From Perognathus longimembris pacificus (Eukaryota; Chordata; Mammalia; Rodentia; Heteromyidae), in the NCBI RefSeq assembly GCF_023159225.1, contig NC_063173.1, forward strand, positions 7,726,852 to 7,790,851: a DNA stretch of 64,000 bases, written 5' to 3'. The notes under the pieces were generated by a model. The model searched no databases. It was given only the letters and a program-made list of their open reading frames with translations, and was not told where the DNA came from. The position numbers were made by a program, and so were the translations under genes. Below, in pieces: positions 9,448-20,650 of the stretch; position 1 is the first letter of the stretch, and every line of letters starts with the position of its first letter.

Positions 9448-9668
9448 TCTTTTCTTTGTCCTGATACTGGGGCTTGAAGTCAGGGCTTTGGCCCTGTCCT
9501 TAAGTGTTTATGCTCAAGGCTAGCAATTCTACCATTTGAGACACAGCTCTCTTTCTGGCTCTTTGGTGGTTAATTGGAGTCACAGGCTGGCTTTGAACCA
9601 TAATCCTCAGATCTCAAACTCCTGAGTAGTTAAGGTTCTGTACAGGTGTGAGCCACTGACACCAGCTT
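9448..9668 (-). repeat. B1-like/Geo-like composite SINE (antisense)
   Basis: On + it runs from the Geo-like right half (CTTGAAGTCAGGGC...ATGCTCAAGGCTAGCAATTC...CATTTGAGACACAGC) through a TTAATTGGAGTCACAGGC linker into the B1-like head (CTCCTGAGTAGTTAAGG...ACAGGTGTGAGCCACTGACACCAGC). Diverged, no clear target duplication. Confidence 0.75.
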
Positions 9669-9729
9669 GAAAAGTCCCTTAAAAATATTTATTAGCTTAA
9701 ATTAACCAAAGAGTTTCACTGCAATATTT

Positions 9730-10010
9730 AATGACATGCATGTAGTATATACTTAGATCAAATCCACCCACTCTCGATTACCTTCTTAACCTTCTCCTTC
9801 CTGACCCTCATTTTGGTGGGTTTCAATTTGCTATTTTCATACATATCATACCCCCTCTACCCCTTTCCCAGTCCCACTGTCTGCCCTGCCCAAACAGTCC
9901 CATAATATGATTTTTACTTTTAGGCCTTGATTCTTTCTATGGTAATTTTGATGCAATACCTGTCTTTCTGAGCTTGCCTTTTCTCACTTGACATGATGAC
10001 CTCTAGGCTC
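9730..10010 (-). mobile_element. old L1 3' end (antisense)
   Basis: A pyrimidine-rich 3'-UTR-like block (ACCTTCTTAACCTTCTCC..., then CCCCCTCTACCCC) leads into a CTGAGCTTGCCTTTTCTCACTTGACATGATG segment, the mutated antisense of the ORF2 carboxy end. Confidence 0.5.
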
Positions 10011-10014
10011 CCTT

Positions 10015-10130
10015 ATTACCGGGATTACAGGCATGTGCCAAGACTCCCAGTTTCCCCCCATGGAGACAGGGCCTCTTAGATTTCACTGCCTGAGCTGACC
10101 TAGAACTACTATGAGTTTCACAATATTAAC
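10015..10130 (-). repeat. B1/7SL-type SINE pieces (antisense)
   Basis: CCGGGATTACAGGCATGTGCCAAGACTCCCAG is the antisense of a 7SL/B1 head. The following CATGGAGACAGGGCCTC...AGCTGACCTAGAACTAC resembles the antisense 3' part of another monomer. Confidence 0.55.
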
Positions 10131-10769
10131 TTCCTACATAGTTTGAGATGACAGTGCTTGGTATTGTACCTAGCAATGGGTTAAGAAGGGGCTTTCATCA
10201 GTATGTCAGATAATAATTTAGGATGGCATTCTGGTCTCCTATAGTCATATCTATGGGTGATGCAAACTGAACCTCAACTGAAGTTATGACTTTCTTTTGT
10301 CAGATGGGAACCCATATACACTGCCTAAATACAAAACATTCAATTGTAATGTTTTGATATTTTTTAGTGTCTTTTCATCCCTGTCATTACTACTTCACCT
10401 GGTAATTTGCCGTCAATCTGACTGATATATAAATGCTAATTTTCTTCTATACATCTTTACTTCCTTTATTCTTTCACAACAAGATCAAAAAGACTTTGAT
10501 CATTCTTGCTCTAAAGCTAGCAGTGTGTCTGACATGCTCCTCACCAAAATCAATATCCTTCTTAAAAGACATAATAGTAGTAAAAATAATAACAGTACAA
10601 AACAGAATAACTTAAAGAAGCCATAATAAGCTCCATTCAAGTTATAATAAATTATATTCATTCACTAACCTAAAAGGAAAACAGGACCTGGTTCTTTCTG
10701 AACAGAAAAGCTCATGCACGGGATGAGTAGAGGACACCAAATCCCTTCCTTATATCTCACATAGTCAAT
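10131..10769. other. unrecognised non-coding sequence
   Basis: AT-rich, no long conserved-looking frame, no repeat that I can name. Confidence 0.4.
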
Positions 10770-10910
10770 TTTCCAAACTGTGGTTCCCTAGAGCAGTTGT
10801 CAATTCCATCACCGAGTGCTTTGTTAGGAAGACAAAGTCTATTTTTACAAGATGTTGAGGTCATTTTCATACATACTAATTTGGAAATCACTTATTTGGA
10901 GGCTGAAATG
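10770..10910 (+). repeat. possible MER5-like (hAT-Charlie) relic
   Basis: TTTTCCAAACTGTGGTTCCCTAGAGCAG...CATCACC...TTGTTAGG...TTTGGAAATCACT has both ends of a MER5-type element: a CAAACTGTGGTCCC-like start and a closing TTGAAAACCACT-like end. Diverged. Confidence 0.45.
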
Positions 10911-11560
10911 TTAAATTATTGCAGGTAAACCAGCTATAAAACAGATTGAGAAAGAGATAGATGATTCTTGGCAAAGTGGAAAGCTGAATGCTCTATCTAA
11001 TTATAGGCATAGTCTCAAATATCTCCAAGGCACTTATTACAGAGAAGAAACCCAAGGCCAGTGTTGCCAAAAGTTTGAAATTTTTAAGAGAACTTAGAAG
11101 TCAATACTAAAGGCTAATAGTGTGAAGCAACGTTTATGGGAGGTCACTATTTTGGATTGGGTTTCTGAACTATTTATTCCACAACAGTGCAGACCAAACA
11201 AATGCATTCACACATGCTACAGAGAATGGAATCAGACAGAGCTTTAAATTAGGCCAGTTTTTTTTTAATTAAATGGGACATTCACAAGAAATCAGTCAAA
11301 AGAGGCTCCTGTGCATTGAAGCCTGTATGATAGGGAAATCATATCTATTTTAACACCAATAAGGAAAGTAACTTTGAAGCAATTGGTACTCTTTTTGTTC
11401 CTTGTTTCTGTTTAGTTCAGATCTTTTCTATCTGAAAAACCAACCTCTTCTGCTCAGTTTGAGACTGTATCTCTCTAATTTACAAATGGAATGCTCCTAA
11501 ATAGAAGAATGCCTACCAAAAGCAATCAAATGATTCCGTTAAATTTGTGGAAATTCTGCT
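10911..11560. other. unrecognised non-coding sequence
   Basis: AT-rich with no clear repeat or coding signal. Confidence 0.4.
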
Positions 11561-11564
11561 TTTG

Positions 11565-11785
11565 TTTTGATTTATTTTTTGCCAGTATTAGGTTTGAATT
11601 TGTGCTTCCTTGATTGCTTACTCTACTGGTATGCTACCACTTGAACCATGCCTCCAGCCTGGTTTCTGCCAATTATTTTGATGAGGAAGTTTGACAGACT
11701 TTTGTGACTGAGCTGGCTTTGAACAACAGTCTCGCCATCATTACTGCAAAGAATTACTGGTGTGAGCTTTCAGTACCCTGCTAAA
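11565..11785 (-). repeat. old B1-dID-like SINE (antisense)
   Basis: TTTGCCAGTATTAGG...TTGAATTTGTGCTTCC...GCTACCACTTGAACCATGCCTCCAGCC is the antisense of a tRNA/ID-like module. It is followed by GAGCTGGCTTTGAAC...GGTGTGAGCTTTCAGTACC, the antisense of a B1-like head. It resembles the copies near 24.85 and 32.36 kb. Confidence 0.6.
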
Positions 11786-11801
11786 ATTTTTGCTCTTTGA
11801 A

Positions 11802-11850
11802 TATATATATATATACATATGCATATGTATAAATATATATGTTCATATAT
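11802..11850. repeat. (AT)n-rich microsatellite
   Basis: ATATATATATATACATATGC and neighbouring AT-dominated sequence; imperfect. Confidence 0.75.
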
Positions 11851-12089
11851 AATGTGAGATAAAATAGAATAGATCAAATAAAACAGAAAACTGGGGCGGG
11901 GGGGCAGAAGCTGCATGGGGGAGCCAGCTTTGAGACTCCTTGAATGCTGCCCTTCTTGCCTGAATGCTGCACTCTTAGAATTGACCAGCACCCTTCCAGT
12001 GCCCCTGGACTTCTCTTTCTGTAGCCCTCATTCCTTCCCTCCTGCTATTCACACCTGTGATTTTTTCTTACTTCTTAAAACTCTTACAC

Positions 12090-12298
12090 CATGGCTGGGA
12101 ATATGGCCTAGTGGCTGCTATACATGAAGCCTGCTATACATGAAGCCCTGGGTTTGATTCCCCAGCACCACATATATAGAAAATGGCCAGAAGTGGCGCT
12201 GTGGCTCAAGTGGCAGAGTGCTAGCCTTGAGCGAAAAGAAGCCAGGGACAGTGCTCAGGCCCTGAGGCCAAGGCCCAGGACTGGCAAAAAAATAAAAA
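12090..12298 (+). repeat. ID-Geo dimeric SINE with internal 16-bp tandem duplication
   Basis: ID-like head GGCTGGGAATATGGCC, B box GGGTTTGATTCCCC, tRNA-like right half and A-rich tail. A perfect 14-bp duplication (TAAAACTCTTACAC) lies at 12076-12089 and 12299-12312. Inside the left half CTGCTATACATGAAGC occurs twice in tandem (12115-12146) where other copies have AAGAGTGC-type sequence. A 90-codon frame across it is a shadow. Confidence 0.93.
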
Positions 12299-12559
12299 TA
12301 AAACTCTTACACTTATGTTCACAACCATGTCTCTATCCTACCTTCCTTCCAATATTTCAGGTGGCTCTTTCTCTTAGTTTTAGTTCCTTCATTTAGACTC
12401 TGGGTTCAGCATTATTTTCCATTGTATCTTCTCTCAGTCTTTAGTCACAGTTGATTCTCAAATCTAAGCTTTAAGAGAACACACTGATCTCAATTTCTAG
12501 TGCTATGTTTTTAATTGCCTACTGGTATTTCCTAACACCTGAAATCTGTTAAAACGTAA

Positions 12560-12890
12560 TTCGTTTTCTTCAGAACCTACTTCTAGTCTCAGGCTCCCAC
12601 TTTCTGTTTTTTAAACACGATTTGTGTGCCTCTCTCCTCTTCAAATCCTGTTCTGATCCTTTCCCCTTTTTCCAGTTATGTATAGACTCTCATTTCATGG
12701 TGTCCTCAAGGTACATTCTTCTCCTTTATTCCTGTAGTAAGAATTAATGTAGCTCATTTCTTCTAAGAACAGCCCAGACTAGAGGGAAAAAGAGTTTAGC
12801 ACTGATTACACCATTGCCTTATCCACTCCAGTAGATTTGCAGCTCCTTGAAGGCAGTGCATTTGTAACACTCTTAGTATCTTTCACAGCC
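12560..12890 (+). repeat. L2-like LINE remnant
   Basis: A pyrimidine-rich strand (TCTCCTCTTCAAATCCTG...) ends with GCTCCTTGAAGGCAGTGC...CTTAGTATCTTTCACAGC, the order of the L2 3' end. Diverged. Confidence 0.45.
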
Positions 12891-13078
12891 CCCGAACAAA
12901 CAAGGATTACAAAGTAGTTGAGCATAGATATTTATTTAATTATACAGTGTTTATACAGATATATCCCACACTGTACAACATGTCTGTACAACATGTCTGA
13001 ACATTTATTTACCAACTTTAAATCGATTCATCTTTCCTACAATAGAAATTTTCCTATTAAAACAAATCACAATTTTAA

Positions 13079-13177
13079 ATGTCTTGTTATTTTAAAGCAG
13101 TTGTACAAAGAAGTTGTCACTCAACAAAGCAGTTTATGAATACAATGTGCCTTGATCATTGCCACCCCTTTCAACAG
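13079..13177 (-). mobile_element. 99-bp L1 3'-end stub (antisense)
   Basis: AAGCAGTTGTACAAAGAAG, CACTCAACAAAGCAG and the closing CATTGCCACCCCTTTCAAC match the L1 3'-end type at 7993. Near-perfect 15-bp repeats flank it (AAATCACAATTTTAA at 13064-13078 and AAACCACAATTTTAA at 13178-13192), so it is a complete, severely 5'-truncated insertion. Confidence 0.75.
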
Positions 13178-13192
13178 AAACCACAATTTTAA

Positions 13193-15784
13193 CACAAAGT
13201 AAATCTAGAGTTCTTCAGTAAATATGTACCCACCCTATTTAACTGCCTTTTAGATTTAGTTGTTTACTTATTTGTACTATTTGTTCAGAGCTAAAATTCT
13301 TCGGTGTGGAAATGAGTGCTGGTAGTACTGGAGAGCATCATGCACAAAATGTCCTTGTAAGAACCAAAAATAACCACAAATTGCAAGTAGTAAGTCAAAC
13401 AGATCTTCACGAAGCCAGGCCCCTTTCCATCTTCCAGGAATGACAAGGGTTACAGATTAGCCTGAAGCATATCCCAGCTGTTCTCTGGAGAACTTGATAT
13501 TTACAGAGCATCTACTCTTAATTCACTGTATATTCACTTCTTCAGATATAAGAAACATGATAACTACAAAGGTGTGAGATTGAAGTTTGATGGAACTCAG
13601 GGCATGCTACCCTGAAATTTGACAACTTGGCATCAGAGAAAAGATAAGACCAAACAGAAAAAGAAAACAGGCCTTCTACTAAGTTCTAACAGATTTATTA
13701 CCTTTGGATTATACCCATTTCTACGATCATTCTTCTACATAGCTATTTACTCTTCATCAAACGGCATAAAAATATGCATTCCCTGTTTCTTTGGGTTTTC
13801 ATTTATATATCACATAAATGTGCACTAAATAAATTTACCTGCTTTACTCATCAATCTGGTTTTTATTATAGGGGTTTCAGCCATGAAACTATTGATGGAT
13901 GAGGAGAAGATATTATTTTTTCCTCCCTATCATTGATTTTAAAAAGATGCTGCTGATTAACAGACCCCACTTCAGCATTACAAATAACTGATGATTTCAG
14001 ACTATGTCATTTATTTTGCCAAAAGTAACTTCACGGTGTTTACTCTAAGGATAAAGACCTTTAGGATTCCTTGAAAAGCTGGACAAGGAGAGTCAAACAT
14101 AAATGCAATCTAAGGGCTCAAGAAAGGAGAATAGTTGTTATCAGGAAAGGTGTTCAGCTTATTTGTTTCTTTAACAAATATTTAATAAATGTTATTACAT
14201 GGAAGGCATTGAACAAGACATTATAGAGAAAGTCAAAGGAAAGTCCTCTCTTTATGAGAGGAAATAAATATATAAACAGTCACAATAAAAAAACAAACCT
14301 ATGACTACTTGAAAAAAAAGTCACAATCAGCAGAAAATTTTGTCAAATAGAAAGTCCAAAGTGGTCTGGAAATTGCAAAGAGATTAAATTAGATGAACAT
14401 TTGCTAAATGATTATTTATACTCTAACTTTAAAGAACTTACAGTGAAATGAAATAAGTATTTAAATGGGAATTTCAATTCCATGCAGTATTGAAGCATTA
14501 ATATAGATAGTTGGTCAAGTACATTTATCTAGTACTGCTGGAGTAGGCTCAAGAATTTGTAAAAATAAATAATAATTAAGTGGAAAAAGAAAGCAGAAAT
14601 CAAAAAGAACTTTATACATTAGATCAAACAATTTAGATTATCCCAGGTACTAGAGACCCAAAGAGGGGTTAATGTAGGACAATGATAGGGAAGAAGTAGA
14701 GGGCAAAAATGAAAAAATAATTCTTTTAAGTAACAATCCCACAAATATATAGGCCTTACTTGTTTATTGGTTTATATCTGTCCTGAGTTTTTTGTATGCT
14801 TTTGAAATAATTTCAGACTTAAACATTTTCCACTTGATTCTAGCTTTCTAATTGCTTTTGGTTGTAGATCTTAACCAATAACTATAATCAGCCATATCTA
14901 TGATAAAACTTTGTCAGTGGAAACTGGTTCTGAAAGTCTGGATGACAACTCGCAGGTGTAAAAATGATGAAGTTTTTTCTGAGCTGATTTAGAGAGCTTT
15001 GTATTCAAGATTTATTGTTAAAGTGAAAAAAAACAAGGTGTAAAAGATCTATAATATCCTATCTTTCATGAAAGAAAGGAAAATGAAACTTAGATTTCTG
15101 TATCTCCTCATGTGGACCATGGAGGAGGAAGTGTTGTTCAATCCCCCACCTTTCCTGGCTCTACAGGAAAGCAATCGAACAAAAATCAATTAATAGAGGG
15201 GAAACTACAAATTAGTCCAATAAAATTTTTACGTGACAAAAGAATTCATAAGGAAATGAAGACAGATGCCCCAGGGAAAACTCTGTCTTGGGATATAGCT
15301 AGTAGAAGACAAGGATGGTTGTGGAAAGATGTGATTAGGGGTGGAAATGGGAGGGCGGCCCCAAACAGTAAGTCCTGATTGTAAAGTAGGAAGGAATGGA
15401 ATCTCCAGCAAGGACCAATGCTCAAGTTCTTTCCTAGCTCTCTGTATGATCTTTTTCCCCCCAAGTCTGAGGCAGAACACTTGTCACAGAACCACCAGGA
15501 AGGGAAAAGACAGGGCAGAACATGATTTTCCCCTGATTTATGCTTTGGTTTAGGGGAAAGGAATTGTTTCTGTGATCCACCTTGGGGTCAAAAAAAAGTA
15601 GGAGAAAGGAAGGCGGAAGAAGGTTGAAGAAACCTTGCTTTTTGAAAGCCTTCTTTTCAAATATTTAACACCCTACTTTGAGGTATTCAGTTCTTAGCCC
15701 AGACAATGCAAAATAGAAAGTGAAAAATAGTAAATCTAACTTAGATATAATAAATGATTAAAATGGTGACAAGGAGATAGCTCT
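13193..15784. other. unrecognised non-coding sequence
   Basis: About 2.6 kb of AT-rich DNA in which I recognise no repeat family with confidence and no coding signal. Short frames on both strands (15112-15553) overlap one another without splice context. Confidence 0.4.
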
Positions 15785-16027
15785 TTTTGACAGCATTGGT
15801 TCCAGAATATGACCATGGGTACCAAAATCCATGGATGCTCAAATCCCATACCTAAAATGGCATACTATTTGCATAAAATTTACACACACCCTCCCATATA
15901 TTTTAAATCATTGCTTGATTACTTATAATAAACCGCAGTACTGCTAAATAAATGGACAAATAGTTTTGATCTGTGGTTGGCCAAACCCACTGATATGGAA
16001 CTCATAGATATAGAGGGCTGAATGTAC
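15785..16027. mobile_element. Tigger/MER2-like non-autonomous DNA transposon relic
   Basis: GCATTGGTTCCAGAATATGACC, ACCAAAATCCATGGATGCTCAAATCCC, AATGGCATACTATTTGCATA and TTTAAATCATTGCTTGATTACTTATAATA follow the MER2/Tigger-type order. The block ends with the complementary terminal part GTGGTTGGCCAAACCCACTGATATGGAAC...TAGAGGGCTGAATGTAC. Both terminal regions are present. The 102-codon antisense frame ending here is spurious. Confidence 0.75.
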
Positions 16028-16499
16028 TGAGAAAAAAAAAATGTCATCAAAATAATTACTTCCAGATATTGGATATTATGTGATGGTATGTTTATTTTGT
16101 TCTTTATGTTGAATAGTTCTACATTTTCTATGGTGAATAACACTGCAATTTTATTAAATATTTTAATCAACCTCATACATGGCTTTTCACAAAGTACATG
16201 TACATTAATGTGCAAAAAGAGAAGCAAAATAAAATCCTTTCTTAAGCTGAGGATGTTGTGCTATTTTACTGCTAGAAATTCAGATCCTATATAAACTACC
16301 TACTTTCTAGAAAATCCAGCCAAGAGTTGAAATATCTACAATATGCCCTCTTGTGTTACTTTCAGGATCTGATTTTGAAATTCAATCTAAATTTTTGCTT
16401 CAATAAGCTCTTGAAAATAAAGGCCTTAGTTTCAGATATAGAGTGAAATAGCAGTAGTAAATAGAACAGAGAGTCCGGGAATGTCAAGGTTACAGATAT

Positions 16500-16645
16500 A
16501 CTTATGGAAAATATCACCTACAGATTAACTCCCTCGTTTAACACATCTAACTAAAAGATCAACAAAAGGAAAGGGATTTGTCCAAGTTCACACAGAGTTT
16601 CATGGCAGAATCTAGACCCAAATTCATTTTCTCTATCAGATAGAC
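16500..16645 (+). repeat. MIR-like ancient SINE remnant
   Basis: AAAGGGATTTGTCCAAGTTCACACAGAGTTTCATGGCAGAATCTAGACCCAAATTC follows the MIR 3' core (AACTTGCCCAAGGTCACACAGC...CAGAGCC...GAACCCA). Confidence 0.65.
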
Positions 16646-17620
16646 AGTAAACCTCACTGATGCTGATTACGGTGTCAAATTATTCAGTTACCACCAAGCA
16701 AGACAAGTGTTCTAATTTGTTTCAATTGGATTACAAAATCTATTCTTTCTGAATTTTAACCAGATCCAATCAATTATCCTTCAATTATTCAAGAAAACAT
16801 TAATCAATTTATGAAATAGAAATGTGAAATTATTAAATATCTAACACTTTCATTTGGCAATACTAAAGAAAAAATTACATCCCTTCCTTGATACCTATTT
16901 TTGTTTCTTAAACTATATTTTAGCTACTATAAGTTAGAGACATTCATTCAATAGTTTTCTATGATCCCTCTTTTTCCTTAATATTTTTGCAACTTTCTCT
17001 CTGAAAGGCCAGATATTTTTAAAGAGCAAGTGTCGTGTCCTATTTGCAATTTTCCTTGCACAATTCAATTTTGTTTCTGTCTCCCTGTTATTCTTCCCTG
17101 TCAACACCGCACACAAATGCCACAGCAACCGTCACACTCACAAGTTGGCAATAATCCTTTGCCTGCATGCCTAATGTTGTTTGTCCACATCCCTGTTGCT
17201 CCTGATTAAATACATATTTATATTTAGAATGTACTTATGCCTCAACCACTTCCTACATGAAAAAAAGCTTGTGGTGGTACCAACTGTTGTTTATCAGTAG
17301 GCAGAACAGATTTTTACATATCCTATTAGCTTGACACTTTGAACCTGTTTGGTCTCAGATAAAAGATAATAACTGAATGGAACAAGAAGCTTCCTTTTGA
17401 TGTTTCCATAAAATAGCCTCTTCAAGCTCAGCTCTTTACATTGCCAGCATCATTCTGCTTTAATATTTTCATATTTTCCTTACCTTTGTGATCTGCAAAT
17501 ATGTGTGATAATGAAGAAAATACAAATACATGAGAGTCATAGAATTTATTTTAATACATTTTGTTCATTAGAATAAAAAGAAAAATGAATGAAAGGATAA
17601 ATGCTGTTTATAATATCCCA
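16646..17620. other. unrecognised non-coding sequence
   Basis: AT-rich. A 64-codon - strand frame at 16934-17128 has no recognisable features. No repeats identified. Confidence 0.4.
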
Positions 17621-17624
17621 GGAC

Positions 17625-17790
17625 TTATTATTGCAGAACCTCGTTATAATAGGTTCTCTACATATAATATCTCAATTGATGCCTCACAAACATCTTAAAA
17701 GGGAATTATCAATCCACTTTAATATGAGGCTGAGAATGATTACCTTGCCCCTGGTCACATAGCTTAGAGGTCATGTAATCTAAATGAATA
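17625..17790 (+). repeat. MIR-like ancient SINE remnant
   Basis: CTCAATTGATGCCTCACAAACATC...TTATCAATCCACTTTAATATGAGGCTGAGAATGATTACCTTGCCCCTGGTCACATAGC is the MIR order (CCTCACAACAACCC, CCCATTTTACAGATGAGG, CTTGCCCAAGGTCACACAGC). Confidence 0.7.
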
Positions 17791-18058
17791 TCCAAATCAG
17801 CATATGTTTTTGCACTGAAACACACTTCTCTTCACAATTTAAATATGATATAGTTAAGAAAAATGCAAGGAAAATTATACACGTTATATAACCTTGCCAC
17901 ATTCCAGTTACTAAGGAAATAGTAAACCATTTGTTTTAGAATTGAGCTATGGCCACTGTAATTTTACTTAACACAAAATAAATGGTTTCAAAGCATGGAA
18001 AGGTTTTGAAATATATACATTTTGCAACTTAATTATTTGCCCTTGTGTATGCGTGCTT

Positions 18059-18081
18059 GTGTGTGTGTGTGTGTGTGTGTG
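18059..18081. repeat. (GT)n microsatellite
   Basis: Pure GT repeat, followed by GCACGCATGAGC and the GA tract. It forms a possible long stem with the CA tract at 18176-18220. Confidence 0.95.
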
Positions 18082-18096
18082 CACGCATGAGCGAGA

Positions 18097-18121
18097 AGAG
18101 AGAGAGAGAGAGAGAGAGAGA
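18097..18121. repeat. (GA)n microsatellite
   Basis: Pure GA/AG repeat of about 25 bases between the GT and CA tracts. Confidence 0.95.
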
Positions 18122-18175
18122 TAAGGAAGACAAGCAGGAAAGAGGCTAGCTTCCAAGCGCAGCATGGCTGTGTGA

Positions 18176-18220
18176 ACACACACACACACGCGCACGCACA
18201 CGCACACACACACACACACA
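18176..18220. repeat. (CA)n microsatellite with CG interruptions
   Basis: CA repeat with CGCGCACGCACACG interruptions. It is complementary to the GT tract 95 bp upstream, and a - strand frame through both is a repeat artefact. Confidence 0.95.
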
Positions 18221-18381
18221 GCTATTAATTTTAAATGAAAATCACTCCCCAGCAACATATTCAGAAATCTAGCTGGTAGATGGAAGAGAGGGAAGACACA
18301 ACCGAATTTAGGAAATTATTGGCACGGTAAAAATCCTGATGATTAAAAATAAAAAGGAAGTAAATGGGAGGAAGATACTTC

Positions 18382-18445
18382 AAAGCAAGTGCATCAAGTT
18401 GCCATGGTAACTAGAGTCCGTGGGTTGAAATTTATATGACTCCAT
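18382..18445 (+). promoter_or_regulatory. RFX X-box-like palindrome in a block repeated at 20.6 kb
   Basis: GTTGCCATGGTAAC at 18398-18411 fits the RFX X-box consensus (GTNRCC...RGYAAC) as a full imperfect palindrome. The surrounding sequence (GTGCATCAAGTT before, GTGGGTTGAAAT after) recurs with changes at 20585-20650. RFX factors bind such sites at enhancers and promoters of ciliary and immune genes; occupancy here is inference. No promoter or gene start is visible beside it. Confidence 0.45.
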
Positions 18446-19273
18446 TGTTCCAGCAGAGATGTTCTAAATGACACCCTAGCGGCCTCACAGAGTTGATGCA
18501 TCTCCCCGGTGCTCTGCCTTATTACTCCAGAGTGCTTTAGGCACTGAGAAAGAATAGGATCACAGTCACTTGGCGGTTCCAGCCTCTCAGTTTCTCAGGT
18601 GAAGACATTTGTTTTTTTCAATCTAGAAGCACAACACTCATTTCCCAGCCAATCCTAGCCAAGCCTGTCAGAGTATCAGCACTTTTGTGTTTGCAGGTGA
18701 CTGAGGGACAGCAAGCATTTGCCTTGCTGTCAGAGGTTAAAGATCAGCATGCCTAGAAGCAGCTCTGGACGCTCAAGTTTTCTTAAAACCTTCTGTTTTC
18801 CAGCCAGGACAGAAGTTGGCCCTGGTTCCCAAACAAACTAGTTAGGGTTCTAAATTCTAATGAGCCAATAAATACCTTCCCCAGCCACAGTAGTCCAGTA
18901 TTAATGACTATGTTACATTTATTGCCTGTGATACTGATCAGCAAACCCCTGGGTAGATGTTATCCATAGGTGCTAAATACATTTTGATTGTGTTACAAAT
19001 GTGGGAAAACCTGAGACTTGGAGAAAGTAAATGACATTTTTAAGGATATAAAAGGCAAACATGGCTCCAGAACTGACACAAAGCCTTAAACAAGCCTTAC
19101 CCTGTTAAACTTAAGGTGTGGTTGGATCTGTGTTTTCACACAAATACATTCACGGAACATGAGATGGCATCAGATATAATGGTTTTCTGCTGCTATAGCC
19201 TATTGACTGCATTGGACAGGCATAAGGGACAACCGCAGCCACAAATAATCCAAACTAGCCATGCTCCTTTGCT
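18446..19273. other. unrecognised, relatively GC-richer non-coding sequence
   Basis: Repeat-free by eye and somewhat less AT-rich than its flanks, especially 18460-18840, with no plausible ORF. Candidate conserved non-coding DNA; needs comparison with another genome. Confidence 0.35.
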
Positions 19274-19294
19274 TCTGAATATTCAGTTAGTTAT

Positions 19295-19508
19295 CGGGGC
19301 TGGGGATATGGCCTAGTGGCAAGAGTGCTCGCCTCCTATACATGAAGCCCTGGGTTCGATTCCTCAGCACCACATATATAGAAAATGGCCAGAAGTGGTG
19401 CTGTGGCTCAAGTGGTAGAGTGCTAGCCTTGAGCTTTAAAAAGAAGCCAGGGACAGTGCTCAGGCCCTGAGTCCAAGCCCCAGGACTGGCAAAAAAAAAA
19501 AAAAAATC
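19295..19508 (+). repeat. ID-Geo dimeric SINE
   Basis: Head GGGGCTGGGGATATGGCC, B box GGGTTCGATTCCTC, right half with GGTGCTGTGGCTCAAGTGG and a poly(A) tail. A 21-bp duplication with a single mismatch lies at 19274-19294 and 19509-19529. The left half carries the older CTATACATGAAGCCCTGG version. Confidence 0.95.
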
Positions 19509-19529
19509 TCTGAATATTAAGTTAGTTAT

Positions 19530-20530
19530 GAGAAGAGGTTAGGAGAAGAGATCTGACCTTAGTTGTATCTGCTACCAATTTCTGATATCTCTCACTGATG
19601 CTCAACGAAAAGAAATAGAAAAAAAGAAGAATCAGAATGTGCTGAGCACTGTACTATATCTTTCAGGAATATTACCTCATTCGATTCTCAGTTTTTTTTT
19701 AAAAAAAAACAACCCTTTAAGTCAATTGTTGTAACTCATTTTGCATTTTTCTTAGAATTAGCTAATAAATAATTCCACGGGTTGCAAACAAGTAACTATG
19801 GAAGTCTAATAAGCCTGTTTGACCATGGTTCCTTGCAATTTTTCTCTTATACCTTAGTGTGACTCCAATAAACCAGTTCAAATTTAACAAGGTTTAGAGT
19901 TGGAATGTAATAACACACTATTGTTTCTAAGTGAGATATTTACAATTAAGTGCAATCAGAAAATCACCTAGGAGTTAGTTGAATGAACGAAAGTTGATGT
20001 AGGCACAGCCCTGTGCTACTTCAATATCGAATACTACAAAATAGACATTTGGTTTTGTCTTTTAGGAGGAACAAATGAGTATAGATTAGAAATCTTTATT
20101 AAGCCAAGGATTCATTCATTGTAAGAAAAAATTCCAGTGTTGCAGAGGAACAAAGAAGTTAATAAGAAAGCCAGAAATGACAGATTTTTATGTGACTATT
20201 TTCTGATACTCAGCTAAAACTGGTTCAAGTTGTGCTTGGAGATGCACTTGTAATCCAATATACCCATTTCCCTCATTTGGTATAATAAAAGTCTGGGCTC
20301 CTTTTTGAGTGAAATTAGATAACTGCTAGCTACCTTCTATGCCACAAAAGTTACATCAGGTGGGCATAAATTAATGCACATAATTAAATTTTAATATAAA
20401 CATGAGTTAAAATTTAGGCCATAAGTTTCCTTACTTCATTCCTGTCATATAAGCTTCTTTAGAGAAAAATAAAAGTAAATTACCAGTTTCTAGTAGAACA
20501 AAATGTGAATAGAATAAATTTAACAACTAT
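19530..20530. other. unrecognised non-coding sequence
   Basis: AT-rich. A weak MIR-like patch (TGAGCACTGTACTATATC...ATTACCTCATTCGATTCTCAG) lies near 19640-19695. Nothing else recognised. Confidence 0.4.
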
Positions 20531-20535
20531 ACTGT

Positions 20536-20650
20536 GTTATCATAGCAACCAAAGTTTTAAAAAATGTTAAAAAAATGATACAAGAGAAACAAATGCATCA
20601 AGTTGTTATGGCAACTGGGGAATGTGGGTTGAAATGTATGTATCTAGAAT
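20536..20650 (+). promoter_or_regulatory. two X-box-like sites; second copy of the 18.4 kb block
   Basis: GTTATCATAGCAAC (20536-20549) and GTTGTTATGGCAAC (20602-20615) each keep the RGYAAC half-site of an RFX X-box with a weaker left half. The second lies in a block (20585-20650) resembling 18382-18445: ATGCATCAAGTTG precedes and GTGGGTTGAAAT follows. Two related blocks 2.2 kb apart suggest local duplication or an old repeat. Function is inferred. Confidence 0.4.
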
